Source of the DNA: Halomonas elongata
GTDB lineage: Bacteria > Pseudomonadota > Gammaproteobacteria > Pseudomonadales > Halomonadaceae
NCBI RefSeq assembly: GCF_029081005.1
Contig: NZ_JAJQTQ010000008.1
Span: 97,837 to 161,836 of the forward strand
Length of the DNA stretch: 64,000 nt
Reading direction: 5' to 3'
In this document: positions 8,427 through 16,697 of the stretch, piece by piece
Layout: the number at the start of each line of letters is the position of its first letter
Position numbering within the stretch: position 1 is the stretch's first letter
Made by a program: the position numbers and the translations under genes
Notes under the pieces: generated by a model
The model's database searches: none
The model's input: only the letters and a program-made list of their open reading frames with translations
What the model was told of the DNA's origin: nothing

Positions 8427-9323
8427 TCAGTCCGAGGTCAGTGCCATGAGGCCGATGGGCGTCAAGGTGTCACCGAACCATTGCTGCTTGAGCCCGCGCT
8501 GCTCGTCGAGCAGTAGCGCCAGATAGCCACGCAGTGGATGCGAATCCGGTAACTGCTCGCGATGCTTGCGCAGTACGGACTGATCCGGCAGCTGCTCGGC
8601 TGGCACATGGTGCTGTGTGGCATGTTCGCGCAGCCACTCCAGGGGTGGCAACAGCATCTGCATGGCTCCACTGCCGAGGACGATACCCACGCCGCGAGGA
8701 TCGAAGTCGCCAAGCCCCAGATGGGGCTTTCCGCCGGCCCTCCAGGCCTTGGCCAGTCGGCTGAAGCCTCCCCCGTAATGCGTGTCACCGCGATACACCA
8801 CCAGCGGCTGTTGATACGCCGACAGCGCCTGGATATCGGGTGTGAATGCATGGAAGCTGTCGAGGTTCTCGACCATGACCAGGACATCGAAGGCCGACAG
8901 GTCCAGGTCGCGCCAGTCGACATCGAGAATCTCGCGATCGCCTTGCACGATTCCCGGACGGGAACCCACCGTGGCGGTGTTCAACAGCACACGATGGGTA
9001 CGCGGGCGTTCCCCGCGCCCCTTGTCTTCCAGGTCGCTCAGCGTGGCCTGTTCGGTGGTTGTCTTGCCCCTGGTGCTCGTGCCCAGCGGCGGATGCCCGA
9101 GGCTTTCGAGCAGCCCCTGTACCCTGGCGATCAATTCCCGGTCAAAACGCAGGGCCCGGTGGCGCCGATAGAGCTCGAGGTCCAGGCCGTGCTGGTCACA
9201 CCAGGCGATGAACTCCCGGGTGGCGGCCAACTCGTCATTCTTCTCGACATAGGGCTGGCGGCGCAGCTTGTCGTGAATCTCGCTGAGCCAGCCATGCGTG
9301 CGGTTCTTCAGTACATCGGTCAT
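8427..9323 (-). CDS. JetD/MksG-like TOPRIM nuclease subunit of a Wadjet-class SMC system
   Basis: In Wadjet (JetABCD, EptABCD, MksBEFG) systems the D subunit is a topoisomerase-VI-like TOPRIM nuclease that cuts plasmid DNA after loop extrusion by the SMC. I start at ATG 9323 ([12 protein letters not shown]), which overlaps the preceding gene by 4 bases; longer starts lie inside that gene. The product has 298 residues. The C-terminal half shows the TOPRIM acidic residues: Glu in [12 protein letters not shown] (about 169-180) and the Asp-x-Asp motif in [14 protein letters not shown]. The N-terminal half is helical and variable. It is the last gene of the jetC-B-A-D unit. Assignment rests on the DxD context and the operon, so the subtype is left open. 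Confidence 0.75.
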   Translation of the reverse strand: MTDVLKNRTHGWLSEIHDKLRRQPYVEKNDELAATREFIAWCDQHGLDLELYRRHRALRFDRELIARVQGLLESLGHPPLGTSTRGKTTTEQATLSDLEDKGRGERPRTHRVLLNTATVGSRPGIVQGDREILDVDWRDLDLSAFDVLVMVENLDSFHAFTPDIQALSAYQQPLVVYRGDTHYGGGFSRLAKAWRAGGKPHLGLGDFDPRGVGIVLGSGAMQMLLPPLEWLREHATQHHVPAEQLPDQSVLRKHREQLPDSHPLRGYLALLLDEQRGLKQQWFGDTLTPIGLMALTSD

Positions 9324-10564
9324 GCAGTATTCGCCAGTTGCAGGGTCACGTCGTGTATCAGCCGCAGGTCGTTGAAGCGGCTGGCGGGGCTCTCCGCTTG
9401 ATGGAGGCGGAATGCGCGTTGCTCGCTGCGCGGCAGGCCCTGGTATTCGGCGATGACCTGGAAGAGCCAGATTTCCTCGCCCCATTCCATGTCGCTTGCC
9501 TGCAGGTAGGCGAGCGCGCTGATGCCCGCGGGGTCGGAATGGTCGATCACCGCCAGGTAGAAGCTTTCCACGTCCTGCTTGAGCGCCTGCTGGCGAGCCG
9601 CCACCAGACTCTGTTCCTCGACCTCGGCGGGCCTGGCGGCGGCGACCTCCTGGGGCTTGTGGATCGGCGCCGGCAACTCGTGCACGAGCTCGGTCAGAAG
9701 CCGGGTATCCGGCTCGTGGTCCAGGGCGGGCGCGGCGGCGGCGGTCAATGGCGTCGCCTGGTTGATCAGTTCCGGCACCTCGCTGCGGCGGGCATAGTTG
9801 CCCGGCACGAAATGGGGGTGCTCGCGCAGGAAGGCGGCCATGCCGCTGACCAGCCGACTGCGCGATTGCTGCTGGCGAAAGCGCGCCATCAGTTCGGTGA
9901 GTCGGCTCTGTACCTCTCGCAGGCTGGTGTAATGCTGGCTGAGCTGACGCTGCAACTGGCTGATCAGCAGCTTGCGCAGGGCGCCATCGGTGCCGACGAG
10001 CTCGATCAGTTCGTTGAAGTCGATCAGTTGCAGGCCGTCCAGCAGGCGCACGATCTGCTTCTGGGCCCGGTCGTTCTCGCGGATCTTGTCGTTGAGGCGG
10101 CTGACGAAGCCGAAGTCGCTGTTGAGGCGCTGCCAGAGGCTGTCAATGGCGTCGGCGAACCGACCGTTGAGGTCATCCACCGCCTGACGCAGGCGCAGCA
10201 GCTGCTGTTCCTGCCGCCAGTGCTCTCCCTGGCTCAAGGCCTCGCGGTAGCTCTGCACCAGGGTGCGCAGCAGTTCCAGGGTCTCGCCCACATCGGCATT
10301 GACCTGGCGGCGGGTTTCGTCGGCCAGCATCTCGGCGATCAATTCGCGCACCCGGGGCGCCAGCTTGACGCCGCCCTGGTCGTCGGGACGCCAGACGATG
10401 CGCGCGGCCAGCAGGCGGCGCAGCGCCGTGTCGCTCAGCGTGTCCAGCGGCACCTCGTCACGGCTGTACCCCTGCATCAGGGCATCGGCGTGCTTGCCGA
10501 GCAGCGCCAGCCGCTCGACGCCGGTGGTGATCAGCCGGCTTTCCAGCTCGTGATCGTCGCTCAC
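9320..10564 (-). CDS. JetA/MksF-like kleisin subunit of a Wadjet-class SMC system
   Basis: The kleisin links the SMC heads to the small winged-helix subunit. The open frame is much longer, but I start at GTG 10564 (VSDDHELESRLITTG). It overlaps the jetB stop as GTGA and has the ribosome binding site CAGGAGAG upstream. The product has 414 residues. Residues about 10-80 resemble a winged-helix dimerisation domain, about 90-260 are long amphipathic helices (ETLELLRTLVQSYREALSQ, LRLRQAVDDLNGRFADAIDS), and a low-complexity linker rich in Ala, Pro and Glu (about 285-330) leads to a C-terminal globular part. No enzymatic motif is seen. Identity is inferred from position and architecture. Confidence 0.68.
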   Translation of the reverse strand: MSDDHELESRLITTGVERLALLGKHADALMQGYSRDEVPLDTLSDTALRRLLAARIVWRPDDQGGVKLAPRVRELIAEMLADETRRQVNADVGETLELLRTLVQSYREALSQGEHWRQEQQLLRLRQAVDDLNGRFADAIDSLWQRLNSDFGFVSRLNDKIRENDRAQKQIVRLLDGLQLIDFNELIELVGTDGALRKLLISQLQRQLSQHYTSLREVQSRLTELMARFRQQQSRSRLVSGMAAFLREHPHFVPGNYARRSEVPELINQATPLTAAAAPALDHEPDTRLLTELVHELPAPIHKPQEVAAARPAEVEEQSLVAARQQALKQDVESFYLAVIDHSDPAGISALAYLQASDMEWGEEIWLFQVIAEYQGLPRSEQRAFRLHQAESPASRFNDLRLIHDVTLQLANTA

Positions 10565-11187
10565 AGCAAGCTCTCCTGCGCCCTGGGCGTCTCGTCGTCG
10601 ACGGGCAGTTTCTCTTCGTCGCGGATGAAGCGCACGAGGTCGACGAGGTAGTCGATCTTGCCGGTGACCAGGTAGACCTGGCGGTCGGCATGGGGCTGCA
10701 GCAGATAGCCGTGTTCCTTGAGCCGTTTGAAGACCTGCTTCATCTGGGCATCCAGCTGCTCGCTCTGCGAGCCGAAGAAGCTGTCGCCGGCGAGGCGCTC
10801 GAGCTGTTCGCGCAGGCTCTGGTTGTCCTCGCAGCGGGCGCTCAGTTCGGCGGGCTTGAGCACATCGCCGGGCGCCACCAGGGCATCGTGCCCCAGGGCT
10901 TCCTGCATCAGCTGGAGCCATTCGAGCATCGGCATCAGGCTATGCAGGGTCTCGCCCAGTTGCCGGGACAGTTGCTCGCGTGCCTCGTCGTTGAGCTGCC
11001 GCCAGGCCAGGAAGTAGACGCTGCCTTCGGTGTTGGTGGCCAGCCGGCGATTGAGCGGGCGCAGATAGGTGTCGATCTGCTCGCGCACGTCGTCGTCGGC
11101 GAGGCGGCGAAAGGCCCTGTCATCGCTGACCTCGCAGATGAACTCGCCGGCCAGCAGGCGTTCCAGCAGCGGACCATGTTCGATCAT
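10561..11187 (-). CDS. JetB/MksE-like winged-helix (kite) subunit of a Wadjet-class SMC system
   Basis: A small MukE-type subunit that binds the kleisin and helps load the SMC complex on DNA. It has 208 residues, the size expected for MksE/JetB. The start is ATG 11187, overlapping the jetC stop by 4 bases. It opens with ERLLAGEFICEVSDDRAFRRL (about 8-28), a pattern typical of MukE-like openings. Helical segments follow, then a C-terminal winged helix with QVFKRLKEHGYLLQPHADRQVYL (about 147-169), where the beta hairpin of a wing is apparent. No catalytic residues are visible. It sits between the SMC and kleisin genes in one coupled operon. Confidence 0.72.
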   Translation of the reverse strand: MIEHGPLLERLLAGEFICEVSDDRAFRRLADDDVREQIDTYLRPLNRRLATNTEGSVYFLAWRQLNDEAREQLSRQLGETLHSLMPMLEWLQLMQEALGHDALVAPGDVLKPAELSARCEDNQSLREQLERLAGDSFFGSQSEQLDAQMKQVFKRLKEHGYLLQPHADRQVYLVTGKIDYLVDLVRFIRDEEKLPVDDETPRAQESLL

Positions 11188-14100
11188 GACGGCACCTCCT
11201 CGTCAGCGCGTGCGGTCGTGCGTTCCTGCAGGCGCTCGGCCAGACGGCTCAGGCGCGGCTCGATGCGTTTCAGACGACGCCGATTGGGTTGGGCGGCGTC
11301 GCGGTCGATCAGGTAACGGTTGTGGAACAGCAGAAGGACGTCGGATTCCGGGTTGGGAAAGGCCCCCACGATATGGATGCGGTTGCTGTCGCAGGCGTCG
11401 AACAGCGTCTCGACGTTGTGGTAGGCCAGGGTACCGATCTCGTCGATGGGCCAGTGAATGGCGATCTCCGAGGGCCCACGCAGCAGCCGCGTGAAGGCCA
11501 GCAGGAACTTGCACAGGATCAGATAGGCCATGCCGTGACTCGAGGATTCGAGCAATTGGCGGTCGCTCTTGATCACCAGGTCGGTGCCGCCCTCGTTCAG
11601 GTGCAGTTCAAGACGCAGCAGGCTCTCGAAGCTGTACTGCTGGTCGTGACGCAGCAGATCGACGACATCGGCCAGGGCGTCCAGGTAGTCGTCGCCGGGC
11701 AACGTCTGGGTGGAGTTCTCCCAGTCGCGGTAGAGCTGGGCGAAACGCTTGAGCGGCTCCCAGAAGCCCAGTTCGTCGATGGTCGACTGGATGCGCACTT
11801 CGGCCTTGCCGATGCCGTCGAGGCGCAGGTCGTCGGCGACTTCCTCGGACAAGCGGCGGCTCTGGGCGCTGATGCGCCGGTTGAGATCGCGGAAGACGGT
11901 AAAGAACTTGTCCAGGTCCGCACCGAGGTTGCGCCCCTGCTGGATCAATTGCTGCTGCTGGTCCTCGAGCAACTGGAGCATGCCACGCAACAATGGCAAC
12001 TGGCGGCGCGGGCTGACGCCCTGCTCGTCGCCGTGGCCGCCGAGTTTGGCTCGCTCGGCATGCAGGGTATCGACGAAGCCCTGGCTGGCGCCCTTGATCA
12101 GGTCCCCTTCGACCTGCTCGCAGCCCTTGCGCAGCGTTTCCAGTTCACGGCCGCGATTGGTCAGGGCCTGGCGGGTGCGCTCGATGCGTTCGTGCACATC
12201 GCCGGGCACCTCGCCATCCGGCTGGCTGGCGGGCGCCAGGCCCAGCCCGTCGATCTGGCCCAGCAAGGGCTTGAGGGACTCGATGATCTCTCGCTCGCTG
12301 TCGCGGCGGGCCTTCAGTGACTTGGCCGATTCCTGGTGCGCCACCTTGGCGGCCTGGAAGTCGCTGCGGCATTGCTCACGCTGGTGCTGAGCGCTCTGCT
12401 TGTCGCGGGTCAGGGTCGCTTCGCGGTCGACCAGTTGTGGCTTGCGCTCGCCCCATTCGACGCGCATGAATCGGCTGTAGGCGTCGAGTTCCTCGCGACG
12501 GTTCTCGGTAACGCGAATCCGCTCCTGCAGCTCGGCGATGCGTCCGCGGGTGGATCTGAGCGTTTCCGGGTCGCCGCCCTGGTCCAGCAGCTCCTGGTCG
12601 AAGGCGGCTTCCAGTTCCTTGCACTGACGCTGGTGCTCGGCCTTGAGATCCTCGAGCTGCCGCCTGTGCTGCTCGATGCGGGCGTCGAAGCTCGCCAGCT
12701 GGCTCTGGCCGTCGGCCTTGAGCTCCAGGAGTTGCGCCTGGTGCGTCTGGTCGAGGGTGTCGAGGGCCTCGCGTTTCTCATCGCGCAGGGCCTGGTCGGC
12801 GGCCTGTTGGTTGGCCAGCGCCTCTTCGGCGACGCGCCGGCGTTCTTTCTGCTGCCGGACGTGACGTTCCTGGAGTTGATGCCGGGCATCCAGAGCGTAT
12901 TCGACTTCGTCATCGGCATGCTTCAGGGCGAGACGCGCCTGGCCGAGGGTTTCCTCGATACCCTGCACCCGTTCGTGGCAGGCCTTGAGCTGCTTCTCGG
13001 CGGCCTGGAGATCGGTTTCGGCCCGGGCGTACTCGACCTCGGCGGCCTCGATGGCAGCATTGAGACTCGCCTCGTCACGGGCGTGGTCGGGCAGCTCGAT
13101 GGCGGCCAGCTCGAGCGATACCCCGAAGAGGTCATCGTGTTCGGCCTCCGTCAGCCGTGGGGAGAGATCGCGTCGCTCGAGCAGTTCGGGAGCGATGACC
13201 TTGCCCAGTTGGTGCTCCCAGCCGGGACGGTGGTAGCGCATGAAATGACGCAGGCTGCCCTCGGCAGGATCGCGCTGCCGCTGGAGTTCCTGCCAGCGCT
13301 GCTCCGCACGATTGAGCTGCTGTTGGGCGTTTTCCCGTTCCTGCTCTGCCGTGTCGCGTTCGCGGCGCAGGGTCTCGTGCTCGCGGCGCAGGCCTTCGAG
13401 CCGACTGGCCGCGCCGTTGCGATCGCTCTGCGCCTGGTCGACCCGGGCCTGGGCCAGCTCGGCTTCCTGGACTTCCTCGGACGACTGGGCGGTCGAGGCA
13501 AGCTGCGCCTTGAGATCGGCCAGGCGTTCGATGCTCTGCTCGAGCCGTGACTGATAGGTGGCGTCCAGGTCGGCGCGCTGCGTATGGTACTGGGCTTCCA
13601 GCTCGCGCTCCGATGCCCACTGCTGCTCGTTGCGGGCCGACTTTTCGTCGCCCAGTTCGTCGATGAGCGCCTGGATTTCATCGGTGCGGCGCGCCAGGTG
13701 ATCGGCGAGCTCGCGCAGGCGGCCGTCGAGGCGCGAGCGGTTGGCCGCGGAGGCCTCTTCCATTACCGTCAGGTGCTCCTGCCATTGCTGCACCTGTTCA
13801 CGCCATTGGGGCAGCTCGGCCAGATCTCGCTCCAGGGCCGGCATATCGGCGTCGGCGTACTGTTCGTACTGCTGCTGAAGGTCGTTCAGGCTGCGCTGGG
13901 TGCGGTCCAGCTCGCTGGCGAGCTCGCTGATGCGGTCATTGAGCGCGTCGCGCGCCTGCTCGTATTCGCGCTCGCGGGCCTGGAAGGCTTCCTGTTGCGT
14001 GTTGAGCTCGGCCTCGGTGTCGGCCAGGACACGCTCGGCCCGGTGACGGTCCGCGTCCAGTTGGGGCCCCAGCTGCCACAACGTCGTCTCCAGGTCGGCG

Positions 14101-14882
14101 ATGTCCCGATCCACTTCCTCCAGGCGAGCCAGCGACTGTTGAAGCGGCTCGAGGCGCATCGACTGGCGCATCTGGGCGATCCACTCGCGGGCCTTGGTGT
14201 TGCGGATTCGGGTCACCGGCAGCTCGACGCCGTCTTCTTCGAAGATCGCCGCCAGCATGGTCTTGAGGGTATCCATCTTGCCCTCTTTGGCATGCACCGC
14301 CGAGATCAGCTTCTCCATGTGGCGGATGCGCCGCTCGGGCTTGACCAGGCTGAACCGGGCGGCGATCTGGCGCAGCTTCAGGGCCTGGCGTCGATTGCCC
14401 TGCTGCTGGGTGAAGTCGTTCTGGATCACCGAGCGGTATTCCGAGGTCGCCTCGAGCTTGGAGGAAAAGTCGATGCCGGCACGGCGCAATCCGGCCAGCC
14501 AGTCGCCATATCCCAGGGCCACGACACCGTCGTCGCTCTCCACGAGATAGTCTTCGGGGCGATACGGTGCGCCGACGAAGCGGTATTCCAGCCCGCCTTC
14601 CTTCTTGCGCATCAACACGGCCTGACAGACATTGCCGGCCTCGCGACGATACTCGTAGATCAGGTAGCTGTTGCGATGCGGCAGATAGAAGGCATCGAAC
14701 TTCATCCGTGTCTTCGGCACGACCTTGTTGGGCAGCTCGCCGTAGAAGACCGGCACCAGGCGCTGCAGGGTGGTCTTGCCGGAGGCATTGGTGCCGCAGA
14801 TATTGGTGTGGCCATCGACATCCAGTTCGACGACGCCTTCCAGGTGACCGTGAATCATCACGATACGTAACAGGTGGGCCAT
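11184..14882 (-). CDS. JetC/MksB-like SMC ATPase (MukB-type) of a Wadjet-class system
   Basis: Loop-extruding SMC motor. The frame extends to 14954, but I start at ATG 14882 (MAHLLRIVMIHGHLEG) because homologous SMC heads start this way and AAGGAC lies upstream. This gives 1232 residues. Walker A is GTNASGKTT at 30-38. The signature-like motif SSHGMAYLILCKFLLAF starts near 1114, and Walker B IAIHWPIDEIG carries Asp and Glu at about 1147-1148. Residues roughly 230-1000 are long coiled coil, very rich in Gln, Glu, Arg and Ala (DLETTLWQLGPQLDADRHRA, RLKACHERVQGIEETL-like heptads), with a likely hinge in the middle around SLRHFMRYHRPGWEHQLG. It is the first gene of the operon, whereas most described Wadjet operons put the kleisin first. 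Confidence 0.85.
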   Translation of the reverse strand: MAHLLRIVMIHGHLEGVVELDVDGHTNICGTNASGKTTLQRLVPVFYGELPNKVVPKTRMKFDAFYLPHRNSYLIYEYRREAGNVCQAVLMRKKEGGLEYRFVGAPYRPEDYLVESDDGVVALGYGDWLAGLRRAGIDFSSKLEATSEYRSVIQNDFTQQQGNRRQALKLRQIAARFSLVKPERRIRHMEKLISAVHAKEGKMDTLKTMLAAIFEEDGVELPVTRIRNTKAREWIAQMRQSMRLEPLQQSLARLEEVDRDIADLETTLWQLGPQLDADRHRAERVLADTEAELNTQQEAFQAREREYEQARDALNDRISELASELDRTQRSLNDLQQQYEQYADADMPALERDLAELPQWREQVQQWQEHLTVMEEASAANRSRLDGRLRELADHLARRTDEIQALIDELGDEKSARNEQQWASERELEAQYHTQRADLDATYQSRLEQSIERLADLKAQLASTAQSSEEVQEAELAQARVDQAQSDRNGAASRLEGLRREHETLRRERDTAEQERENAQQQLNRAEQRWQELQRQRDPAEGSLRHFMRYHRPGWEHQLGKVIAPELLERRDLSPRLTEAEHDDLFGVSLELAAIELPDHARDEASLNAAIEAAEVEYARAETDLQAAEKQLKACHERVQGIEETLGQARLALKHADDEVEYALDARHQLQERHVRQQKERRRVAEEALANQQAADQALRDEKREALDTLDQTHQAQLLELKADGQSQLASFDARIEQHRRQLEDLKAEHQRQCKELEAAFDQELLDQGGDPETLRSTRGRIAELQERIRVTENRREELDAYSRFMRVEWGERKPQLVDREATLTRDKQSAQHQREQCRSDFQAAKVAHQESAKSLKARRDSEREIIESLKPLLGQIDGLGLAPASQPDGEVPGDVHERIERTRQALTNRGRELETLRKGCEQVEGDLIKGASQGFVDTLHAERAKLGGHGDEQGVSPRRQLPLLRGMLQLLEDQQQQLIQQGRNLGADLDKFFTVFRDLNRRISAQSRRLSEEVADDLRLDGIGKAEVRIQSTIDELGFWEPLKRFAQLYRDWENSTQTLPGDDYLDALADVVDLLRHDQQYSFESLLRLELHLNEGGTDLVIKSDRQLLESSSHGMAYLILCKFLLAFTRLLRGPSEIAIHWPIDEIGTLAYHNVETLFDACDSNRIHIVGAFPNPESDVLLLFHNRYLIDRDAAQPNRRRLKRIEPRLSRLAERLQERTTARADEEVPS

Positions 14883-14956
14883 GCGCGTCCTTGATTCTCG
14901 CTGATAACCGAGCGTCCCGGCTCGCTGCGATGTCGGCAACCGGCGGCGAGTCATCG

Positions 14957-14978
14957 CGAGGGGGTTGTCTCCCCCTCG
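14957..14978 (-). other. Perfect leader hairpin upstream of the SMC operon
   Basis: CGAGGGGG (14957-14964) and CCCCCTCG (14971-14978) form an 8-bp perfect GC-rich stem with a 6-base loop, about 75 bases upstream of the jetC start. No T-run follows it on the minus strand, so it is not a standard intrinsic terminator. It could protect the leader RNA or attenuate expression of the defence operon. The structure is seen directly; its role is unknown. Confidence 0.5.
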
Positions 14979-15070
14979 TCGCCTCGTCCACGGTGCGCTC
15001 GTCCATCGGAGCCGGGAATTTGCCTTGGCCCCTATATTGCCAGACTGTCGCTATAACCTCATGTCCGAGT

Positions 15071-15120
15071 AGGGCTATGCCGTCAGCATTGTCGCTTGGG
15101 GCTGATCCATCGACAGGCCT
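15071..15120 (+). repeat. Dispersed repeat family 2, copy A
   Basis: The 50 bases from AGGGCTATGCCGTCAGC to GATCCATCGACAGGCCT match 61372-61423 with only a few substitutions and two single-base gaps. Both copies lie upstream of a minus-strand gene (jetC here, pyrC there). In one forward frame both copies encode [13 protein letters not shown], but no open frame with a start and ribosome binding site supports a protein. The gap 14883-15264 otherwise contains only the hairpins listed separately. Confidence 0.65.
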
Positions 15121-15155
15121 GCGAGGAGGCGCTATGAACCCATCCATGAGCGCTA

Positions 15156-15177
15156 CCTACGCCATCCATGGCGTAGG
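15156..15177. repeat. 22-base near-perfect palindrome
   Basis: CCTACGCCAT, two bases (CC), then ATGGCGTAGG: ten perfect pairs. It is embedded in a longer, looser palindromic context (CATCCATGAGCGCTA on the left, GGACCTCCTCTACG on the right), about 36 bases past repeat family 2 copy A. It resembles a REP-type hairpin or a large operator. It lies between the end of the FAD oxidoreductase gene (15265) and the SMC operon. Confidence 0.55.
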
Positions 15178-15264
15178 ACCTCCTCTACGACCTGTCCCCG
15201 GCGCCCCTCGCCAGAACCTGCTGGGACAGTCCTCATGCCCGAAGTGGCATCGATCGCTTGGTCC

Positions 15265-16674
15265 TCATTCAATCACCGAGGCGAAACAATCGTTCATCCG
15301 TTGCAGTGCGGGCTTGAGCAGCGGTGCCGGTTTGCCGCGGCGCATCAGCGCCTCTTCCCCGGCATAGCTGAAGGTGATCGCTTGGGCGGCGAGCCAGCGC
15401 AAGGGTTCGACCTCCCAGCGCTTGATCAACTGCCGGTGACTGGCGTCGGCGAAGGCCCAGGGCATCCGCGCCAGTTCGGTATCGCGCTCGAGGATCATGT
15501 CCGCCAGGGTTCGACCGAACAGGTGCGAGGCGGCCACGCCCTCGCCGGCATAGCCGCCCGCGGTGGCAAGGCCGTTGCGACGGTCGAGAATCGCGTGCGG
15601 GCGGAAGTTGCGCGACAGCCCAAGCGAACCGCCCCAGCCATGCTCGATCCTCACCCCTTCCAGGGCGGGCAGGAGATCCACCAGCAGGTCCCGCCGCATG
15701 CGTATGGCATCGTCGCCGATCGCCTGGTCGGCCTTGGACCTGGCCCCGAATCGATAGCTGCCACGGGCACCGAAGACGATGCGTCCGTCGGCGCTGCGAT
15801 GGCCGTAATTGATCAGCCGGCTGGCATCGGCGAAGGCGGGCCGCCCGACCATGCCGATTTCCTGCCAGAGGGCGTCCGATAGCGGCTCGGTGGCGATCAC
15901 CAGGCTCTGCACCGGAATCACATGCCGCTTGAAATCATGGAAGCGATCGGCGTACCCCTCGGTGGCACAGACGATCATCGGTGACTCGACGCTCCCCTCG
16001 CGCGTGTTCACCTTGTTGTGCGCCAGGGTCTCGGCACGACTCTGCTCGTGGATCGTTACGCCCAGGCGTTCGACACGTTCGGCCAGGCCATTGACCAGCC
16101 TGGCCGGGTTCACGGTGGCGACCTGGCGATGGTAGATGCCGCCATGGCCGTTTCGGAATCGGGCCATCTCCGCGAGTTGGTCGGCATCCAGCCAGTGGCA
16201 GTCCGCCTCGCTGTGACCGAGTTCGTGCAGATGCTGCAGGTAGTCTCGCTGGATGGCGATCTGGTCCCGGTAGCGGGCCGCCGCGTAGATCGCACCGCCC
16301 TTGTTGAAGTCGGCAACGATCCCTTCGTGCGCCAGCACCCTGCCGATCTCATCGACGTTATCGGCCACCACGCCACAACAGGTTCGCCGCTCTTCCCGTG
16401 ACAAGCCCCCGATGTGTCGTTCCAGCCCGGCGAGATTGCCCACGACCCAGCCGCCATTGCGACCCGAGGCGCCATGACCGACCCGTTCGGCCTCGAGCAC
16501 AGTGACCTCCAGGTCGGGGGCAAGGCACTTCAGGTAATACGCGGTCCATAGCCCGGTAAAGCCGGCACCGACGATGGCGACATCGGCCTGGATATTCGCG
16601 GCCAGGTGCGGGCGCGACCGTGGCCGCTCGCCCAGGGTGGTGGTCCAGAAGTTGCGATGCGCGTCGTTGTGCAT
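15265..16674 (-). CDS. FAD-dependent oxidoreductase (DAO superfamily, PuuB-like), second paralogue
   Basis: A flavin amine or amino-acid oxidase of the glycine oxidase/gamma-glutamylputrescine oxidase superfamily. The frame reaches 16740, but I start at ATG 16674 (MHNDAHRNFWTTTLGERP), 24 bases after the nhaC stop; a GTG overlapping that stop is an alternative. The product is 469 residues. The Rossmann FAD motif is DVAIVGAGFTGLWTAYYL (about 31-48), followed by ERVGHGASGRNGGWVVGN, the typical ASGRNGG flavin loop of this family. The C terminus has GYAGEGVAASHLFGRTLAD. It belongs to the puuA-puuB-nhaC run and may oxidise a gamma-glutamylated or other amine. The exact substrate is not visible. Confidence 0.82.
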   Translation of the reverse strand: MHNDAHRNFWTTTLGERPRSRPHLAANIQADVAIVGAGFTGLWTAYYLKCLAPDLEVTVLEAERVGHGASGRNGGWVVGNLAGLERHIGGLSREERRTCCGVVADNVDEIGRVLAHEGIVADFNKGGAIYAAARYRDQIAIQRDYLQHLHELGHSEADCHWLDADQLAEMARFRNGHGGIYHRQVATVNPARLVNGLAERVERLGVTIHEQSRAETLAHNKVNTREGSVESPMIVCATEGYADRFHDFKRHVIPVQSLVIATEPLSDALWQEIGMVGRPAFADASRLINYGHRSADGRIVFGARGSYRFGARSKADQAIGDDAIRMRRDLLVDLLPALEGVRIEHGWGGSLGLSRNFRPHAILDRRNGLATAGGYAGEGVAASHLFGRTLADMILERDTELARMPWAFADASHRQLIKRWEVEPLRWLAAQAITFSYAGEEALMRRGKPAPLLKPALQRMNDCFASVIE

Positions 16675-16697
16675 GGCGTACCTGCTCGTCTCGGAGA

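Noticed and set aside
12336..14870. Long plus-strand open frames opposite the SMC gene
   Set aside because: They lie within the coiled-coil coding region of jetC and have biased shadow composition (Leu, Gly, Val rich) and no ribosome binding sites.
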